Below, in pieces: positions 54,905 to 64,000 of a stretch of DNA of 64,000 nucleotides. The notes below the pieces were generated by a model. That model saw only the letters and a program-made list of their open reading frames with translations. It was not told where the DNA came from and did not search any database. Within the stretch, counting starts at the first letter, position 1. Each line of letters starts with the position of its first letter. This stretch comes from Calamus simplicifolius (lineage: Eukaryota > Streptophyta > Magnoliopsida > Arecales > Arecaceae), in assembly GCA_900491605.1 (NCBI GenBank), contig UESW01004077.1, forward strand, positions 62,001-126,000. The letters are read 5' to 3'. Both the position numbers and the translations under genes were made by a program.

Positions 54905-55134
54905 TGTTGTAGCCAAATCACTTTTGAGGAGCGTTAGGTGACGGAAATGCTTTGTTGGCCTTCAGAGGAATGACAGGGACCACGTCCTTCAGCCAGAAAC
55001 CTGCAAGAAAAGTCCCAGACCGGTGGTTCCGGCGGGGACCCTCCGACGCTCAAGTCAGCGATCTGGAAAACAGGAAGGAATAATGTTGTGATGATTGGGT
55101 AGAGCTTGAGCCCCCTACCTCAAGGGCTGGGGGC

Positions 55135-55142
55135 CTTTTATA
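55135..55142 (-). promoter_or_regulatory. TATA box of Tat#3 LTR
   Basis: TATAAAAG on the minus strand, about 230 bp before the LTR end. Confidence 0.6.
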
Positions 55143-55494
55143 CCTGTTCGAGAATCCCTCTTACCATTCGTCCGTCGTGGTCCAGCCTCCTTCAGACGAT
55201 TATTAATTTCTAGTCTTCAACGTGCCACAAAGTATGGGTCATGGGACTGATCGTAGGGCCACGCCCGTTGTTAGCGGCGCCAGGAGGGAGCACGTTCACC
55301 GCGCGCGTAGCCGGGCATGGTCGTGGTGACGTGGTCTGCCATTCTCGATGGAAGTGGACCACGTAGCTTGAACATGGGTGATTGTCGCTGGGGGCCGACG
55401 CTGGGGCTGACACCAAAGCCGACGCCGAGAGCGATGCCGGGGCTGACATCGAAGCCGATGCCGACACCGTAACCAAGGCTTAGACTGGCTGTGG

Positions 55495-55785
55495 CCGATA
55501 AAGAGGCTTAGGTGGGCCATGGCCGACACGGAGGTCGGAATGGGCCGTGGCCGACACGGATGTCGAGATGGGCCGTGGCCGACACAGAGGTCAGGATGGG
55601 CCGTGGCCGACACGGATGTCAAAATGAGCCGTGGCCGACACGAAGGTCGAGATGGGCCGTGGCCGATGCCGACACCGTGACCAAGGCTTAGACTGGCTGC
55701 GGCCGACGAGGAGGTCGGGGTGGGCCGTGGCCGATGCGGAGGTCGAGATAGGCCGCGGCCAATACGGAAGTCGGGGTAAGCCATG
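55495..55785. repeat. ~28-bp minisatellite in Tat#3 LTR
   Basis: About nine units of the form GGCCGTGGCCGACACGGATG plus TCGAGATG, in two blocks separated by a copy of the ACCGTGACCAAGGCTTAGAC segment also present at about 55467. GGCC-GT-GGCC makes each unit self-complementary. Confidence 0.85.
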
Positions 55786-55843
55786 TTAAACCCAATCGCC
55801 AAGGAATTGGCTCACGTGTTCTTTAACCCGATCGGCCATATCA

Positions 55844-57207
55844 AGTAGTATTTGTATCATCATCATCTTTGCTGGTAAAGTCATGTCCATCTTTATCTTG
55901 AAGCCTCGCCTCAGCATCCAACCAATCTTTGAAATAGAGAAGCATCTCAATCGTCTCGCAAGTCATCCTACTTTTGTTTTCATCTTAAACACGCTGACCT
56001 ATACTAAAAGCAGATTCCGATGCTACTGTGGACATTGGCACGGCTAAAATATCCTGTGCAATGGCAGATAAAATAGGATATTGATTTCTAACACTCTTCC
56101 ACTAAGCTAATACATCTAGATTTTCTATTTGATCTTCATCATATGCATAATGAAGCATTTCGTAAATAAAATTCTAATTCATTACTTAAAAATGAAGAAA
56201 ATAAAGATGAAGAAGATGAAGCATGTGTGTGTCTTCTTTGTGCAATGGATAAAAAAATAGATGACGAATGAGATCTAGAAGAAGAAGCAGAGCTTCGAGC
56301 AAGTATTCTAGATCCATGAATTTTATCATCATATAAAGCATAAATATCATTAAGAAGTTGTGTTACCTCATCTTTAGCAGGTTCAGGATCTTGATTCATG
56401 TTTTCATAATATTCATCAATTAAAATTTTTGCACCACTTAATTTAACTCTAGAATCAAAATAGCAGCTAAATTATGCAAAGAACATATCCTATTCCAATA
56501 TTTATTCTATTTAGTTTTCATTTGATGTATAATAGGTATTAAAACATCATCATATCTATGTTCTTTAAATTTTTTGCTAATTACATATGCTTTTTGTAAA
56601 AATGAACAAGAAGTTGGATAATAAATAGTACAAAGAATATTTATAGCATCATAAAAAGTAACCAAAAAATCTTTTAAAATTTTACCTTTACCCCAATCAG
56701 TTTCAGTCAATATAAATCCTAATCCATGATCATTAATATAAGCACTTAATCAGTTCTATATGGATATGCATCATGTATCATGTTATAGGTACTATTCTAA
56801 CGAGTAGTTACATCAAGTTTAAATTTTTTAAAATGTTTACATTGATCTACACATAATTATTTAAATTCTTGAAGTCTTGCTCTTGAAGCATGAATAAAAG
56901 AAACTGCATTTCTAATTTTTGAAATAATATCTTGAATTATATCCATGCCAGATTGAACATAAAGATTTAACATATGACATGCACATCTAATATGAAATAA
57001 TTGTCCGTTTAAAATAGGATGCAAAGAGTCATTTAATAATACAACATCAGAATTATTATTATATGCATTATCAAAAGTAATAGATATTATTTTATTATTA
57101 ATATTATATGAGCATGTAGTTTGATAAATAACATTTGAAATTTATTGTTCTAAATGCGAAAAATCAAAAGCATGAAAAGCAAGAATTTGTTTATTTAATT
57201 GTCAATC
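55844..57207 (-). pseudogene. hAT A transposase, C-terminal part
   Basis: The catalytic core and hAT dimerisation domain, read on the minus strand. The C-terminal block near 55880-56130 corresponds to the hAT family dimerisation domain: LDVLAW, then VPMSTVASESAFS in the near-intact frame around 56000-56040, and MLLYFKDWLDAEARLQ around 55890-55950. A Ser-rich stretch with ILARSSASSSRSHSSS lies at 56230-56310. Stops and frameshifts are frequent. It ends five or so codons before the stop known from copy B. Confidence 0.8.
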
Positions 57208-58799
57208 TGTTGGCCCAGATGGTAACCGAAGAGGGGGATGAATTAGGTTCTTTAAAAAATTTTAACTTTTTAAAAATATTTCGATTGATATAAAGATACT
57301 CAAATAAACTAAATAAATTGAAACAAAGCACAAATGAGATTGATAGAGAGAGATAATATGCATGACAAACACAGAGATTTTATAGTGGTTCGGTATATCC
57401 AACACCTACGTCAACTCCCAAGCCGCACTTGGGTCCACACTATAATCCACTTGATTACAGTCGAGTTGTTTTACAAGCTCACAACTCTAACTTGTTGTTT
57501 TCCTCCGGGATCACAATGAACCCAGCTGGTTTTTCTGGGCTCACCAGCACAAAACCCAAACCACAAGCTAACCTTAGCTTGTCCCGAGGTATACTACCTC
57601 CACTAATTCAATCCCCCGATTGAATTAGCAAACAACAATGAAAAAATATAGTTTTGAATACAAAACAGCTCCTCAAATGAGCAAATATGCAATTAAGTAA
57701 ACAAATGTAAGAGAAGCCTGTTTGAAGCGATTTGGATATTTGCTTTTCTTCTTTTCTTCTTTTCCTCTTCTCCCTTAAATGATTGAATCAGGCCTCAGGT
57801 CAGATTCCTCACAAAAATCGTAGTTGAGAAGTTGGGAAAAATAGGGCTTTTGCTTTCTTTCTTTTCACTTGGGAAATCCTCAGATTTTGAGCTTTGAATG
57901 CTTTGGATTTCTCTTTGGACACTCTAGGATTGGTTGATGTGAGCTCTGAGTCTTTCCTCTTTGATTTCTCTCTTTTTCTTTTACAAGATTTTTTGATTTT
58001 TCACAAAATATTTCTCTTTTTGTTCTTTTTTTTTTTCAAACGGACGAATCTCCTTTTTATAGACTTCTTAATCCAAGGTTTTTAATGGAAAACTAGCCGT
58101 TGTGAGATGCTTGGATGTTTCTACACACAAAGAAAAATAGCCGTTAGAGGTTACGTGAGAAAAATATTATCGTTTGAGCTGATCTGTCACTTTTGAAAAT
58201 CCGCATCTGACATGTTGAAGTCGGCTCCAACTTTTCATGTGTCGACTCCAAGTCGGGGTGTCCAAAAATAGTAAGTAAACGTTGTTGAGGAGTCGGCTCT
58301 GAAAAAGTAATGTGTCGGCTCTGCACTTTCACGAGTCGGCTCCAGAATCCAAAGGTGTCGACTCTAACAATGTCTAAAAAAATATGCTTTCTGTACTCAG
58401 GTTAGAGTCGGCTCCCGAAACTCAGGTGTTGGCTCTGCAACTCTCAGGTGTCGGCACCCAAACTCTAGGTGTCGGCTCCGAAAATTGATGCAGAAACCAC
58501 TTCTCTGTATCTCAGGTTGGAGTCAGCTCCGAAACTGTAGGTGTCGACTCCGGACCGTGCCAAAAACTTAGAAATGTTCTGATATGCCCTGGGGTCGGCT
58601 CTGGACTGTTGAGGTGTCGACTCTAAGTTCTGAACTTAAATAATTTCCTTTCAAATTTGATTCAAAACTTATTCCTTTATTCCTTTTGATTAATTAATCA
58701 ACCTTAATGCCTGAAACAGTTGCCAAATATATCAGAAACAAGATGAATAACTCATGGCTTTTGTTAATCATCAAAATCAATAATTGGGTCAACACAATC
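57203..58799. repeat. 5-bp target-site duplication CAATC
   Basis: CAATC lies at 57203-57207 and again at 58795-58799, directly outside the solo LTR. Copy B of the hAT shows the uninterrupted counterpart at about 61386-61400. Confidence 0.9.
57208..58794 (-). repeat. Sirevirus solo LTR
   Basis: 1587 bp, TGTTGACCCAATTATTG to GGGCCAACA in minus orientation, of the same family as the other Sirevirus LTRs and with the same start as Sirevirus #1. It has a GTCGAC/GTCGGC motif cluster at about 58215-58625 and a TATA box at 58054-58061. No internal sequence remains, and a perfect 5-bp target duplication flanks it. Confidence 0.95.
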
Positions 58800-59373
58800 A
58801 TTATCAATATAATGAGCAATAATTTAAATTTGAGAATGTTTCAATTAAACTTTGTTTCATTGCTAAAAAGTTTGTCATAGCCACTCTTCTAAATATATGC
58901 CTATTAGTTCTTCTATAAGTAGGTTGCAGGCCTAATTGAACATATTATTCAAAATTATAAGATTCACATAAGCTAAAAGGTAATTCATCCTGAACTATCC
59001 ATGTTACAAATAATTTTCTCTGATTTTTATGGTTATATGCAAAAGTACCTGCAAGTGATCCCTCTTGTATATTAAGGATACTTTGCAAGCGAGAATCTTG
59101 CATCCTATGAGTCTTTTGATGTCTTTTTAAATGCCATGTTCCCCAGTACTACTACAATTATAAAGTTTTACACATTTTTATATTTTGCTTTGAAGACTCC
59201 ATCAACCATAATTCTATCAAAATCATTCCAAACATCACTAGTCCTCTTACGAGAAGAGTTTGACCTTCACTGGCATTAGCTCTAGAGGAAACTTGAGGTT
59301 GGGGTTGGGGATTAGTTTTCTCATCCTAAAAAAAAGGATGCATGCCAAAATAACTTTCGTCATAAGATATCAT
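58800..59373 (-). pseudogene. hAT A transposase, N-terminal BED-finger part
   Basis: The N-terminal portion upstream of the solo LTR, starting at the ATG at 59373 (next residues ISYDES). The BED-type zinc finger (RKRTSDVWNDFDRIMV and C-x-Y-x3-H-type remnants, about 59130-59250) is degraded. Homology to copy B (61390-62025) is collinear. A small deletion or insertion near 59160 and stops break it. Confidence 0.75.
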
Positions 59374-59562
59374 ATCTAAAATTTTAAATTAATAAATAAA
59401 AAATAAAAATAAACCACAAGAAGGAATTGAGAAGAGGACTAAAGATGAAGGTGTGGAGCCGAGATTTGTGAGCTTCCTCTTGTGCTCTCATCTCTCAACA
59501 AGAAGTGACTTCCTTTCTCTTGTACTTCTCAATAAGAGCCTCCTCTTATGTAACACTTGAAT

Positions 59563-62500
59563 AGAGTTGGACACCGAACCGTACCATCCATGGGCCGGTA
59601 TGACTCGGCTCGGTTTGTGCCGGCACGACGCATTAAACTATGCCGTGCTGGGCTTAAAAATTTTGGCTCATCGGCCTGGCACGGCACAGCCCGTGATGGG
59701 CCTGTGCCGGCATAGCACGACCCATATGGGCTGTGGCCGGCATGGCCCTTATGGGCCTAATAAAATATTTAAGTAAAAAAGTATTTGTTTAATAAATTAA
59801 AAAATTATTAAAATAAAAAATTTATTAATATGAAGCCATCTTAATGGTGGAGGGTTTGGCATAGACCCCTAACAGTTTATTAATTTAAAATTAAAATGGT
59901 ATATGAAGGGAGGGGGGTTAGGCCTGACCTCTAGAATACAATAAGAAAGAAGAAGAAAATAAAGATGATTCACTTTAACAATTAAAAAAAATATAATTAT
60001 AAAAATAGAGATGACTCACTCATCTGTAGTATTTGTGTCATCATCATTTTCGCTGGTTAAGTCATATCCACCTTTATCTTGAAGCCTCGCCTTAGCATCT
60101 AATCAATCTTTGAAGTAGAGAAGCATCTCAACCGTCTTGCCAGTCATCCTACTTCTCTTTTGGTCCAGAATATGCCGACCTGCACTAAAAGTAGATTCTG
60201 ATGCCACTATGGACATCGGCACAGCTAAAATATCATGTGCAATGATAGACATAAAAGGATATATGATTTCTAACACTCTTCCACCAAGCTAATACATCTA
60301 GATTTTCTATTTGATCTTCATCATATGCAGAATGAAGATCGTTTTGTAAATAAAATTCTAATTCATTACTTAAAGATGAAGAAGAGTGAGATAAAGAAGA
60401 TAAAGCATGTGTGTGTCTTCTTTGTGCAATGAATGAAAAAATAGATGATGAACAAAATCTAGAAGAAGAAGCAGAGCTTTGAGTAAGTATTCTAGATCCA
60501 CGAATTTTGTCATCTTATAAAGCATAAATATCATTAAGAAGTCATGTTACCTTATCTTTAGTAGGTTCATGATCTTGATTCATATTTTCATAATATCATC
60601 AATTAAAATATTTATGCTAGTTAATTTAACTCTAGGATCAAAAATAGCAGCTAAGTTATGCAAAGGACATATCCTATTTCAATATTCATTCCATTTAGTT
60701 TTCATATGACATATAATAGGCATTAAAACATCATCATATCTATGCTCTTTAAATTTTTTACTAATTACATATGCTTTTTATAAAAATGAATAAGAAATTA
60801 GATAATAAATACCACAAAGAACATTTGTAGCATCATAAAAAGTAACAAAAAAAATCTTCTAAAATTTTACCTTTATTCTAATTAGTTTCAGTCAGTGTAA
60901 ATCATAATCCATGATCATTAATATAAGCACTTAATAAGTTCTTATATAGATATCCATCATATATCATGGTATAGATACTATTCCAACGAGTAATTATATC
61001 AAGTTTAAATTTTTTTAAATGTTTACCATGATTTATACATAATTGTTTAAATTCTTGAAGTCTTGCTCTTAAAGCATGAATAAAAGAAACTGCATTTCTA
61101 ATTTTTGAAATATATCTTGAATTATGTCCATGCCAAATTGAAAAGAAAGATTTAATATATGATATGCATATCTAATATGAAATAATTGTCCATTTAAATT
61201 AGGATGCAAAGAGTCATTTAATAATGCAACATTAGAATTATTATTAGATGCATTATCAAAAGTAATAGATATTATTTTATCATTAATATTATATGAGCAT
61301 GCAGTTTGATAAATAGCATTTACGATTTATTGCCCCGAATGTGGAAAATCAAAAGCATGAAAAGCAAGAATTTGTTTATTTAGTTGCCAATTATTATCAA
61401 TATAATGAGCAGTAATAGCAATAAAATAATTACTACCTACATATGCCGACCAAATATCAGATGTTATAGAATATCTTACATTTAAATTAGAGAGAGTTTT
61501 AGTTAAACTTTGTTTCATTGCTAAAAAGTTTATCATAGCCACTCTTCTAAATGTACATCTACTAGTTCTTCTATTAGCAAGTTGTAAGCCTAATTGAACA
61601 TAATGTTCAAAATTATAAGATTCATATAAACTAAAAGGTAATTCATCTTGAACTACCTATCTTACAAGTAATTTCCTCTAATTTTCATGGTTATATGCAA
61701 AATTACCTATAAGTGATCCCTTTTGTATATTAAGGGTACTTTGCTGACGGGAATCATGCATATGAGTCTCTTGATATTTTTTTAAATGCTCTGTTCCCCT
61801 AGTACTAGTACAATCATAAAGTTTTACACATTTTCTATATTTTGCTTTGTAGATTTCATCAACCATAATTCTATCAAAATCATTCCAAACATCACTAGTC
61901 CTCTTACGAGAAGATGTTTAACATTCACTGACATTGACTCTAAAGGAAACTTGGGGATGGGGATTAGTTTTCTCACCCTCAAAAAAAGGATGCATACCAA
62001 AAATACTTTTGTCATAAGATGTCATATCTAAATTTTTTAATTAATAAATATAAAAAAAATAAAAACTAACCACAAGAAAGAATTGAGAAGAGTATCAGAG
62101 GTGGAGGCGTGGAGCCGAGATTTCTGAGTTTCCTCTTGAGTCTTGTGTTCTTGCCTTTCAATAAGAAGTGACCTTCTTTTTCTTGTACTTCTCAACAAGA
62201 ACATCTTCTTATGTAGCACTTGAACACTTGCTAAAGCACTTGCCACTTACCAGAACACTTGCAAACTAAAAATTAAATTGCTAGAGCACTTGCTAAAAGA
62301 GAAAAATAATAGTAGTAGAGAAGAAGAGAAGAGTTGGTTTGGTATGGTGAGAATGAGGAAGGAATAGGCTATTTATAGAAATTCCAATTTTTTTCCCAAA
62401 AATATCCTTTAATACAACTGTTATATGGCTATGGGAGGGTAAAATGGTCAAAATCCCTCCATATAGCCGTTATAGCCGTTTCTAGCAGTTTTCAACGGCT

Positions 62501-62848
62501 AGAAACGGCTATATAGCCATTAGGGATGGTTGGCACGGATCATGGTGGGCCATGCCTGGCATGGCCAAGTCTTGCCTGGCACGGCACGGCCCACCATGGT
62601 CCATGCCCGAGCCTAAATTTTTTTAGCCATGCCAGTTTTGGCACAGACCATGGTGGGCTATGTCGGGCTTGAATTTTTTTGACCATGCCGGTTTTGAGCC
62701 ACGGACTATGCTAGGCCTAAATTTTTTTTGACCATGCCATGCCCACCACGGCCCGTTTATTGCTGGACCGTGCTAGGCATGGCCCGATGAGTGGTGCGGC
62801 CCGACAGGCCTGTTGGTGCGACACGGCATGGCCCAATGCCCAACACTA
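59563..62848 (-). mobile_element. hAT transposon B, both termini present
   Basis: A 3286-bp element with terminal inverted repeats TAGAGTTGGACACCG (left) and TAGTGTTGGGCATTGG (right, reverse complement), flanked by the 8-bp duplication CACTTGAA at 59555-59562 and 62849-62856. The 8-bp target size is diagnostic of hAT. Subterminal GC-rich GGCCCATGGCC-like repeats occupy 59580-59760 and 62520-62845. It is inserted in the promoter side of hAT A, and both flanks match its own 62210-62230 region. Confidence 0.9.
60016..62025 (-). pseudogene. hAT B transposase
   Basis: The transposase of a plant hAT element, start ATG at 62025 and stop at 60016-60018. The N-terminal BED finger (SDVWNDFDRIMVDEIYKAKY, about 61840-61900) has lost zinc ligands. 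The RNase H-like catalytic part has SITSDIWSAYVGSNYFIAITAHYIDNNWQL (about 61390-61480; only part is quoted elsewhere). A Ser-rich loop and the hAT dimerisation domain (ENLDVLAWW near 60290) follow, ending DDDTNTTDE. Stops at about 61918 and 61676 and several frameshifts make it inactive. Confidence 0.85.
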
Positions 62849-63373
62849 CACTTGAACACTTGCCACTTACCAGAACACTTGCAAATTAAAAATTAAATTG
62901 CTAGAGCACTTGCTAGAAGAGAGAAATAGTAGCAGTAAAGAAGGAGAGAAGAGTTGGTTTGGTGTGGTGAGAATGAGGAAGGAATGTGCTATTTATAGAA
63001 GTTCTAAATTTTTTTTTCCTGAAAATACCCTTCAATATAGTTGTTATATGGCTGTTTGGAGGGCTAAAATGGTCAAAACCCCTCCATATGGCCATTTATG
63101 GCTAGAAACAGCTATAACTGGGCTGTGCTAGCCTGGCCTACGGCGGGTCGTGCCTGGCACGGCCCAATTAAGGCCGTTAGGGGCCATGCCTAGCCCAGCA
63201 CGGCCTAGGCCCGACATGGCTCGTGGCTTGTGCCGGGCTAAAAATTTTGTTTTTCGGACCGTGCTCAGCACGACCCATTTATTACTGGGCCATGCTAGGC
63301 ATGGCCCAGTTTTTGGTGCAGCCCGACGGGCCTAGGCTATGCCGGGCCTGGCACGGCCCAGTGCCCAAGTCTA
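62849..63373 (-). other. hAT A promoter side and terminus
   Basis: It continues hAT A beyond the inserted copy B. It starts with the duplicated CACTTGAA, then a leader with CACTTGC repeats and a TATTTATAG sequence (about 62990), then GC-rich subterminal GGC-ACGGCCC repeats. The end CCAAGTCTA at 63373 is duplicated as a ~35-bp unit ending at 63408, so the exact terminus is ambiguous. Confidence 0.65.
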
Positions 63374-64000
63374 GACATAGTGTGGGCATGACCCAGTGCC
63401 TAAGTCTAGACATGGTGTGGTGCTTCCAAGGCCTAGAAAATCATAGGAAAGGCCAAGGTCTATGTTAGGCTATGTGCTTTGAGGGGATATTTGTGTTAGG
63501 CTGGATGTGAGTCTAAGAGTTTTAAGATTGAGTCAAATCATGAATTTATATGGGCTTGGGGTGAACTTAATTTCATCGGAGTTTTCTGAGTCAGGATCAA
63601 GCCAGCTTGGCCATGTATTTAAACCCTACACCTTAGGGTTGTGTAAGAAATGCAATATTTCTTTTTTTTAAAAAAAAATTTCTCTTTTCCCTCACCCTAA
63701 TTGCTGCCCATTCTCTCTCTAAAGGCATGAGAAACCCTAAAGCGCTACCTCTCTCCTTCATGCATGACTCTCTCCAGGGCATTTTCTTTCTCTAGAATAT
63801 TTTTCTCTGTCAGGACTAAAGGCAACTCCCTCTCTTTTGCTTGCGCCCAAGCTTTCTCTCTTTCTTAGTGCCATTTTCCCTCTCTAGACATGATGGGGCA
63901 TAATTTTCTCTATCTAGTGCCACTTTCTCTCTCCTCCATGTTTCTCTATAATTAGGTATCCTCTCTCCCATCCGTATGTCCCTTTCTCTCTCTAGAAGGT
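63374..64000. other. Unresolved sequence, no gene seen
   Basis: It contains TATTTAAACCCTA at about 63618, an oligo-T/A junction near 63665 and then CT-rich sequence with repeated TCTCTCTAG words to the window end. The arrangement could be an LTR promoter and leader continuing outside the window, but I cannot show an LTR border. No protein-like ORF. Confidence 0.35.

Larger units (their letters stand above)
47684..55843 (-). mobile_element. Tat-type Ty3/gypsy element Tat#3, 3'-truncated
   Basis: A minus-strand element. From right to left it has the 5' LTR (54905-55843), primer-binding site, gag-protease, pol, a minisatellite (48690-49322) and an antisense ORF tail (47684-48176 on the plus strand). 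The antisense ORF between pol and the lost 3' LTR repeats the layout of Tat#1. The 3' LTR and the rest of the antisense ORF are missing beyond 47684. Confidence 0.85.
54905..55843 (-). repeat. Tat#3 5' LTR
   Basis: 939 bp, in minus orientation TGATATGGCCGATCGG to GGCTACAACA. A TATA box TATAAAAG lies at 55135-55142, and a minisatellite occupies 55495-55785. The upstream border is placed where homology to the second hAT copy begins (55844 aligns with about 60025). Confidence 0.8.
55844..63373 (-). mobile_element. hAT transposon A, interrupted and 3'-truncated
   Basis: A minus-strand hAT transposon. Its transposase C-terminus abuts the Tat#3 LTR at 55844 and its promoter-side terminus is at about 63373 (reverse complement TAGACTTGGGCACTGGGCC). 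It is split by a Sirevirus solo LTR (57208-58794) and by a second hAT element (59563-62848), each with target-site duplications. Subterminal GGCACGGCCC-type repeats fill 63125-63373. The other terminus is lost. Confidence 0.8.

Noticed and set aside
63600..64000. Host gene promoter and 5' UTR (TATTTAA plus CT-rich leader)
   Set aside because: The pattern also fits an LTR leader, and no coding sequence follows within the window, so it is left unresolved.

Overview
The window reads as intergenic heterochromatin of a flowering plant. I found no host protein gene and no tRNA or rRNA gene in 64 kb. Almost everything is decayed transposable elements: Ty1/copia elements of the Sirevirus type (with an envelope-like ORF), Ty3/gypsy elements of the Tat type (with an antisense extra ORF), a CRM-like Ty3/gypsy chromovirus, hAT and CACTA DNA transposons, AT-rich repeats and minisatellites. 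The mixture fits a monocot, and a non-grass monocot such as a palm is my guess; the sequence alone does not settle the species. All family names come from motif recognition by eye, since no database search was possible.

Left part (1-16814): a plus-strand Tat element (Tat#1) enters from the left edge as an RT-RNase H fragment. It is interrupted at about 927 by a 5'-truncated plus-strand Sirevirus (#1: gag tail, pol, envelope-like ORF, polypurine tracts and 3' LTR ending at 8550). It resumes as a minus-strand (antisense) ORF and ends in a 3' LTR at 15924-16814. A segment of about 3.72 kb joining part of the Sirevirus LTR to part of the antisense ORF is tandemly duplicated.

Middle (16815-44781): AT-rich DNA with two MITE-like candidates, a 2.1-kb unknown repeat (a second copy lies at 41312-43424), a ~60-bp tandem array, a CACTA terminus, a two-LTR minus-strand Sirevirus (#2, 24489-34863), and a minus-strand CRM-like gypsy array in which three partial internal regions are linked by two shared LTRs (34864-41311).

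Right part (44782-64000): a plus-strand Tat element (Tat#2: LTR, gag, protease) is joined at about 47683 to the antisense-ORF end of a minus-strand Tat element (Tat#3, to 55843), which creates a chimeric 360-codon ORF. Tat#3 abuts an hAT transposon (A). hAT A carries a Sirevirus solo LTR with target duplication CAATC and a second, complete-length hAT (B) with target duplication CACTTGAA.

All polyproteins carry stops or frameshifts, so no element looks autonomous. Points worth following up are the antisense ORF with its candidate intron and own TATA box, a palindromic GTCGAC motif cluster shared by the Sirevirus LTRs and the leader of the envelope-like ORF, the gag/pol boundary of the Sireviruses, hairpin-forming minisatellites that differ in each Tat element, and the recombination junctions.
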